Part shown: in pieces, positions 43,501 to 52,500 of the stretch
Layout of the letters: each line of letters opens with the position of its first letter
Position numbering within the stretch: position 1 is the stretch's first letter
Assembly (NCBI GenBank): GCA_014058105.1
Contig: JACGCM010000428.1
Coordinates: 186,001 to 250,000, forward strand
Direction of reading: 5' to 3'
DNA: 64,000 nt
From: Kingdonia uniflora
Taxonomy: Eukaryota > Streptophyta > Magnoliopsida > Ranunculales > Circaeasteraceae
Made by a program: the position numbers and the translations under genes
Notes under the pieces: generated by a model
What the model saw: the letters and a program-made list of their open reading frames with translations, nothing else
Database searches by the model: none
Told to the model about the DNA's origin: nothing

Positions 43501-46500
43501 CACGAAAAAAAAGATTTTGATGCCTAAATTACCGTCTAAGGTAGCATTTTTTGCTTGGATTAGTTTTACAACAAAGTGCCCACAGATGAAAAATTATATA
43601 AACATCGGATCACAGTAAAGACTTTTTTCCATGTGTAAATGGGTGAAAAATCCAGTGACCTTCTTTCCTTGTTTTACCCGTTCTGACCCTTGTCTTTCTT
43701 TTCTTTTCTTTTCTTTTCTTTTCTTTTTTTTTGAGAAGGTAAAAATATTTATTTTTCTGACCTTTGCATTAGGATAGAGCTTTTTACTAAATCTGGGTTT
43801 ATTTGAGTTCATGGGTCTATCCTTGCTACTGATGTCAAGATAGTGTTTTAGAGACTGCAATTTTGCTAACAAAAAAACGGTGTTGGAGAAAGCTTAGGGG
43901 GTGATTCTAAACTAACTAGCTTCAAAATATTCTTGAGCCAACATGGCAAGCAAAAAACAACGAGGACAAGATCAGGGCAATTATTAGGGAATTGGGTGAT
44001 TTTAGCATTAAGCATGTCTTCATATTAAGTACCACGGCAACTGATTATTTAGCTATGTTGATGTTCTTTTCTTAGGACCTTTCAATGAGCACCCGAATAA
44101 CTTACTGTAACACGATGCGATTAGAACCCTATACACTAGAATGTTATCATGTTTATTTTCTATTATAATAGATTATTATTAGTCAGTTTTAGTCTCATTA
44201 AATCAGCCCTTAATTGGGTTTGTAATAGCCCCTTAATAAGGTTTGTAACATCCTGTTTTATTAGTTTGGTAATAGTCACTTAATGACTGTTGTAACAAAC
44301 CTTGTATAATCTCTATATAAAGCCTCCTAGAGGGAAGAATAATGATTCAGTTCATTCCAATTCAATCTCTCTACATGGTATCATATGTAAAGTAGAGAAA
44401 AAGAATAAAAAGATGAATCCTACCCTCCAGAAAAGTCCTCTTGTACTACCCTTCGTCATTGTTCTCGTGTCTAGCCCTTTATAAGGTTGTTCTCATGTAC
44501 AGCCCTTTCGAAGGTTGTTCCTACACACCATTGTCTTGTCCAGCCCTTTCTAAGGCCTTCTTTTATCAGCTTTTTTGTATTGTCAAGTTTTAAGTTATAA
44601 TACTTGTTTGGTGTTGCTCCATTGTCTGTGTTAATTTAACAAACCCTTCAACAGAATCTTCTGCATCAGCGGAATCCACGGTCTCTAACTCTACTATTCA
44701 AAATGAAAATGAGAATCTGCTAAATTTCTCACATTCTCAATCCGAAGGTGGTAAGCCTCGTACAGCAACTATTTTAGAAATTTCTTACAATTGCTATTCA
44801 GGGGGGAGCTCAAGATGATCTCACTGTCACTATTGAAAGGATACTGAATTCCAGGATGGACCAGGTCCTTCACATTCTCAGGGAGGAGAAAACAATTGGC
44901 AGTTCTACAGTTAAGTTATGTCAGCTGCCACACGTACACCAACTGCATGTAATGCTACGACTGTCACTTCCCCATATACCTGGATTCTTGATTCAGGTGT
45001 CAATGATCATATGACTGGTAAGTCTAGTAATCTTGCCAATCCCCATACCCTATATAATCAACATGTTCTTATTGCTAATGGTTCACTCCCTAAAGTCCAT
45101 AGTAAAGGCAGTTCACTTGTAACCTCAGATTTCCCTAGAGTCTGTTTTATATGTTCCAAGCTTTACTCTTAATCTTTTGTCTACTTATTGTCTTGCCAAA
45201 GATCTTAAATGTGATGTTTTCCCCTTAATTTTTGTTATCTTCAGGACCTGAGTACGAGGCGGATTTTTGGCAAGAGGTATAAGCGTGATGGCCTATACTA
45301 CTTTGGTGAGCCACCGCCAATTTCACCATCATTTATTTCCAGTTTGGATGCTAGTATCTTGCCTGAGTCAGGCCATTATGTTTTTTCCCCCGAGTCAGTA
45401 AAAACTTGGCATGCCCGGTTGGGTCATGTGAATTTTTAATATCTTTGTCTTTTGTTTCTTGATTTAATAAAAGCATGCAAGAAATCTAAGTTTCATTGAG
45501 AGATTTGCTCTTTATCAAAACATGTTCGTAATAGTTATATTCCTCGCATGCATAGATCTCCTTGTGAGTTTGATTTAATTCATTTGAATGTTTGGGGACC
45601 TTCACCGGTCACTGCATGGTCTGGGCATAGATATTATGTGACCTTCATTGATGATTACACTAGATTTACTTAGGTTTACTTACTTCATAAAAAGTCTAAG
45701 GTCCTTTCTTTGTTTACCTGTTATTTACACCTTGTTAAAACACAATTTTATATGGTTGTTCGGGGGATTAGGTCTGACAATGCTAAGGAATGTGTCTAAT
45801 GAGTTGTCTCGTGTCTTAACCAGGGTATTCTTCAGCAACTCACTTGTCCTTATACTCCTGAGCAAAATGGGGTTGTTGAAAGGAAAATTAGGTCTCTCAT
45901 GGGCGTTGTTCGCTGTTTGTTGAAGGGTATAAATGTTCCTAAGTCTTACTGACATTTTGTCGTGCTCACCTCCTCTTATTTGCTTAACCGTACTCCTAGT
46001 AGGATCATTAGTGGTAAGGCTCCTTTCCAGCCTGTATACCCTAGTTGTGTCCTTTTTCCAATTATTCCCAGGGTGTTATGATGTTTGATTGTGTTTGTTA
46101 TATTCATGACAAGACTCTTTCTCGTACTAAACTGGATGATAAGTCTATTTTGTGTATTTTCTTAGGGTACTCTCCTATCTCTAAAGGTTATCGGTGTTAT
46201 GATCCCTCTCGTCATCACATTTATCATATTATGGATGTTACTTTTGTTGAGCATGTTCCTTTCTTTGGTACTACTTTGTCTATACAGGACTTTTTGCCAC
46301 TATTGGAGGAGGAACCTTTCGCTATTTATCTTATGCCTGTTATTGATTTTCCTCCGATGACACCTACTACTCAACTTTTCAAGGTGTACTCCCGTCGTCC
46401 ACGCGCTCATCCTGTTCTTGTGTGATCCGCCTCAGGTAATACACTTTCTTCTAACCTCCCTGTTACTATTTCTAATGATACACTTGTCACTGATAATAAT

Positions 46501-49500
46501 CATGTTAGCGATGATACTTTTCCTGTTGTTGTTCCACCTGGTATAGCACCTCGTTACCCTACCAGGGTATGTGGTCCCCTGAGAAGTATGGTTTTCCTAC
46601 TAAGCATCCAATTTCCAAGTTTGTTTCTTACCAAGGCATCTCTGAGTCTTACCGTGCATATATATCTTCCACATCTGCGATCCGGATTCCTCGATCTACG
46701 TTTGAGGCTGTAGCAGATCCTCATTGGGTAGCAGTTATGCAAGCTGAGATGGATGCCCTTGTACAAAACCAGACTTAGGAGATGGTTCCTTTACCACCAG
46801 AGGTCTGACCAGTTGGGTGTTAATGGGTGTTTAATGTGAAATTCTTGGCTGATGGGACAATAAAAAGGTATAAGGCTCGCCTTGTTGCTAAGGGCTTTAA
46901 GCAGGTACCTGGACATGATTTTAGTGTTACTTTTGCTCCGGTTGCTAAACTGAACTCCGTTCGTCTTCTCATTTCCTTGGCTGCCTCCTACTATTTGCAT
47001 CTTCATCAGTTGGATGTGAAAAATGCATTTCTTAATGGTGATCTCGATGATATTATCTATATGACTCCTCCACCAGGCTTTCGTGGTAAGGGGGAGTATG
47101 TTGGTAAGGTATGTCGTCTTCGTAAGTCTCTGTATTGGCTTAAGCAGTCACCACAAGCATGGTTTTGTCAATTTAGTGAAGTGGTTCTCCAATATGGCTT
47201 TGTCAAATGGCATTCAAATCATATTGTATTTGTCAGGTGCAATTTAGAAGGTTGTACTTATCTTCTTCTTTATGTCGATGACATTATTATCACAGGAGAT
47301 GATGTTGCAGGCATTTCACAGATTAAGGAAGCTCTAGAGAAGGTATTTGAAGTGAAGGGATTAGGGGCCATTACGATATTTCCTTATCACAGAGGAAATA
47401 TGTTCTAGATTTATTGAGTGATGCAAGGATGCTTGGGTGTAAACCAGTCTCCACTCATCGTGTTCCAAATAGTAAGTTGACTGCAAGATCAGGACCACTT
47501 TTATTAAATCCATCGGCTTATCAGCGTCTTATTGGACGCCTAATCTACTTAGCAAACACCATACAAGATATTTCATTTGCTGTGAGCAGGATCAAGTGCT
47601 ATACATGCACCATGTCATGCAGTTTATCATACTCTTCGATATCTGAAATCGTGTCAAGGTCTTGGATTATTTTATATTGTTGGAGCACAGGTTCCTGGAG
47701 TGCTATACAGATTCTGATTATGGTGGGTCTTATAATAGTCGCTCTACTACTGGTTTTTGTGCTTTCCATGGAAATAACCTTATCTCATGGGAAAGCAAGA
47801 AGCAAGATGTTGTCTCTCACTCGTATGCTGAAGCTGAGTATCATGCATTAGCACTTGGAACGTATGAGGTTATGTGGTTGCGTTCCATCTTGAGTGAGTT
47901 AGGCTTTACTGAGACAAGGTTATTAGTCCTACACTGACAATAAAACTGTTATTTATCTAGCTTTTGATTTTGTCCTTCATGAGCAGAGAAAACACATAGA
48001 GATTGATGCACATTTTTTTGTGGAAGAAGGTGCGTTTAGAAATTGTGACTCCTTCCTTTGTTAAGACAAAGTCACAGGTTGTTGATGCTCTTAAGCCAGT
48101 TATCCAACTGATCTCCGTTCTTCGATTGGCAAGCAGGGTCTTCTCGATATCTTCGAACTAGCTTAAGGGGGAGTATTGTAATAGGTTATTATTAGTCAGT
48201 TTTAGTCCCATTAAATCCGCCCTTAATTAGGTTCGTAGCAGCCCCTTAATTAGGTTTGTAACAACCTGTTTTATTAGTTTAGTAATAGTCACTTAATGGT
48301 TGTTGTAACTCTCCTTGTATAATCTTTATATAAAGCCTCCTAGAGAGAAGAATAATCATTCACTTCATTCCAATTCAATCTCTCTACATTTTCTAATACA
48401 GGTAAGGGTTTTCCTTAACTCAGCTTGCTTTTGTAAAAAAAAAATAACGAAATTTGAGCTGGAAAACTTTTTTGGGCTGAGTGAAGGTAATGTGGCAGTT
48501 CCTTTTGAGTTTTTGAGCATTTTTTCTAAGAAGAATGCAAGAAATTCGAAAAGAAAGAATGTTGATGGAAGTTATCATATCAATAAAATTATAAAAATAA
48601 AAATAATAATTTGGTGGTGCATGATATGAGTGTTCTTTGAGGATCCCAGGTAAAGAGGGAGAAACTGCAGTGGGTGATAAGTGTTTCTCTTTGGTTTTCC
48701 GTGTGGGTATCGTGGTTGCTTGGGCATTCTTCTCCATGGAGAGAGCATATCTAGGTCTTTCTTTATTATTTATGTTCCCTTGCTATTCTTAGATTGATAA
48801 AAACTTATATTTATAAAAATAAGAAGAAAAACAAAAAGAAAGTCAACTATTATATGCTAGTTTCTACGCACGCGGAAGCAATTACTCAACACGATCAATA
48901 ATAACGATCTCTTTATTCAATTCAATCAATGATTATAAGCTCTCTCTCTCTCTCTATAGACCCATCTAGGGTTTCTCCTCTCTCAAAACTCAACACTAAC
49001 TTTCCCTCTCCAAGAACATCCTATAAGTAGGAAATCCTTAAGTTCTCTCTACTAACCACCATCCCAACAAAATAGGAAACTACCAAATAGTAATACCCTA
49101 ATTAGAGGATTTTTTAAATAAAATAAAATAACTCAAAACAATGCAAAAAAGAAAACTACTAGAGATCGGTCACATAGGAAACGTGCATAGTAGTCGTGAC
49201 AACCCACGACCTATCATTTTCCATGCATGTATATGATGTATGCCAAATTGCTAGAAGTTTGGGAAACTTGCTTATCCTTTTTCAAAGCAAATCTTATCAC
49301 GTAGTCCAAACAAACTTTTCTCTTGGATATGTGGACGTGTAGATTAAACTTTTTGTTACCAAACTTATAGGAGAATATTGTGCGCTATTAAACTACATCA
49401 GAATAAAATTTGAATAATTTCTCAAGAGAAAGGTGCTTTTATTCAGGTAGGTGTATCCAGGAGAACATTGGGCTTGCTTCTGAAATGGTGAATGAGCTGG

Positions 49501-52500
49501 ACTACAAGAAAAGAGAGGGAAATGGGGCTTAAGATTGACATATCTCAAGCCTTTGATACTCTCGGCTAGGAATTCTTGATTCAAGGCATGAAGAAATTTG
49601 ATTTTTGTGACCAGTAGTGTAATTGGGTTTTTAGATTACTGAAAAGTGCTAGAATCTCTATTTTGATAAATGGGAGACCTTGTGGATATCTTAAAGGCTC
49701 CAAGGATCTTAGACAGGGGGATCATCTCTCTCCCCTTCTCTTTGCTTATGTTGAAGATGTTCTTAGCAAAGCTCAGAGACACTAACAGACTTCAGCCAAT
49801 GGTTTTCTAAGGTTACTCCTGGGCTCACATCTTTTTGCTGATGACATTTTCTGTTTGCCAATAGGAATATTATTGGTCTTAAAAGACTTCACAAGTTCCT
49901 TTACCCCTACGAATCTGCTTCAGGCCAAGTTACTAATGCTGACAAGAGTAGTTTTCTTTTTGGTTCTATGAGTACTGCTAGAAGAAGTATTGCTGATCTT
50001 TGGTATTAAAGAAGAAAAACTTCCTGAAATTTACCTAGGTGCTCTTGTCCAGGACGAAATTAAGAAGATCCACTTAAGAAGCTTGATTGAAAAAATTAGG
50101 AAAAGAGCTAGCAGTGGGCTGCGAAGACTCTTGTAACAAGGCGGCTTGTTCTTGTGAATTCAATCCTCAGCAGTATTCAGTATTCTGAGATATACAATAT
50201 GTCAATTTATAAACAGCCTACCTCTATTATTAAAGAATGTGAAGTTAGCCTCAGAAATTTACTTTGAAGTGGAGATTCTAGAAAGAAGAAGATGGTTACA
50301 GTTTCTTGGAGGAAAACTTGTCGTTTAGGCCATAGATGTCACAAAGAAAATAGTAAATCCCTTCCTATAATGTTTCCTGGAAGGTGGTTCAAGGTGGCAG
50401 TCAGTCGGGCAATTTTATCAGAGCTAAGTTCTTTAAATCTAATGGTAAATAGTGTAAATATTACAAAATGTCAACTACTTGGAAAGAGGTTCAGAATGCT
50501 CCTGCTACTATGAAAGATCAGCTTTTCTGAATTGTGGGAGATGGTGCCTAAGCTAACTTCTGGCGTAATCATTGGGTTTCAGACGGCCCCTTATCCGGTA
50601 AACAGGTTCAAATTTCTTCTAATCTTAATAAGGTTGCCGACATTCTCTCTAATTCAGGTTAGTTTATTTCTTCTATGCAGCAAGACTTTCAGAGTCATAG
50701 CATTAATATTCACGGTGTGTTGTATGATGTTAACCTTCAAGAAAAGTATGTTTGGAAACAAGACTTAAAGGGAGTCTTCCGCTCTAAGTCAGATTTTGAG
50801 TTTATAAAATCTAGAAATCCTGGGGTTTGATCGTGTTTTCTGATTATGAAGACAGTTTCACCATGCTTTACCTACTGATCATTGGGTTCAAAAGGCCCCT
50901 TCTCCCTAAGATTCAGAACTTGTGTCGAACTGTTTCGCCATGCTTAACCTACTGATGTTATACTGCAACAGAGAGGTCTGACAATTGTTAATAGGTGCTA
51001 CATTTTGTCGCCAACAAGAAAAAATAATTTATCATGTTTATTGGAAATGCAGGCTTGCCTTTATCATCAGAAATTGGGGTCTTCAGCTTTTAAATTTTGA
51101 CAGCTCCTCTGAACAATTTGAAATATGTTGCGACTCTTGCTTCTTCTTCTAGCCCCTCATTAAGGACTGTTGGAATGCTTTCCACATTGTCTCTTACTAC
51201 AATATATGGCTATCCAGCAATTCTATCTTTATTTTAGAAATTCAAAGATCTTCTGTACACAGCTCAAGAGGAAGATGTTAGGATCTTCAGGACTACACTG
51301 CAAACTCTAAAGTTGCTCTCTTTAATCGATCATCTGATCTCCAAACTACCATTGCTCCTGGTATTAATTACAAGTTCAGGAAGTCCCCAAATACCAAATC
51401 TTGAATTTTGATTGGTCCTCCTGATGATGTTACAAAAATTCAATGTGATGGGACTTCCTTGGAAAACCCTAGTATTGGTGGATGTGGTGTTGTTCTAAGG
51501 GCCAGTATAGAGTCGGACTTTGGACACAGTGGTCCGAAACATGCCTTTTACAACTGCCTCTTTTGCTGAATGTTCTGCTATTATTGAGGGTCTTGCAAGG
51601 GCAGCTGAGCTTGGTCTTTCCACGATTCAACATCTGGAGTTCAAGCCTTCAAGTCTAACAGGATCCCTTGGCAACTTTTACACAGCTGGAATTTTTAAGG
51701 AAGAAACTTTTTAGAGATTTTCATTACTCAGGTTTGAAGGGAGATTAACTTCAGTACTGACTCTGCTGCTAAAAGAAAAAGTCATCTTGCTTTGGATGAA
51801 TTTGAATGACATGTCAGGAGACGTTCTTTTCTCTCTAGATTTGTATATCCTAAATATACACCATTTTAGATTATTAACTGCAAATGATAGTAAAGCCAAA
51901 GAGTGTAAACCTAAATGGAATGTCTTGATTCTTTAATGATGCCTATGCTACTTGATGTTCAATTTTTATTGTAATTTTCCTGTTCTTTCCTTAAACTTGG
52001 TTTCACATCAGTATTCCTTGAAAAAAAAAATCCTTCTCAAAATAATATATGTGTGTGAAGACGAAATTCTAATTAAACTAATGCTTCTAGTGGCTACAAA
52101 GAACTAGCATTCATCACGCACCAAGAGAATTATACTATACTGGCATTATTTTTGAAATCCTTGATTTGCAATTACACACCACATTCCAAGTTCTTACCAA
52201 GCTTACGAGCCCGGTCTGCAAGAAACCCCAGATAGCGTGTAACTCGGTCAAGCTTTGCATTTGAGTACTCCTGAAGATCACTGGCTTCCTGTTTCAACTC
52301 CAAGTAGTCTTCTTTTGCACGCTGTGAAATAAATGTGGCAAAATTGTTTTAGAAAAGAAGAACTAGTTAAACTAAGGAAACATAGGGACATATTCATTCC
52401 AAGTTCAATATAGTTCAAGAAACTCTGAAACTTGAGAAACCGACAATATTACTTAACTAAACTTGTGTAATGTACAACATAACTTCTTTGTTGGCACTAC

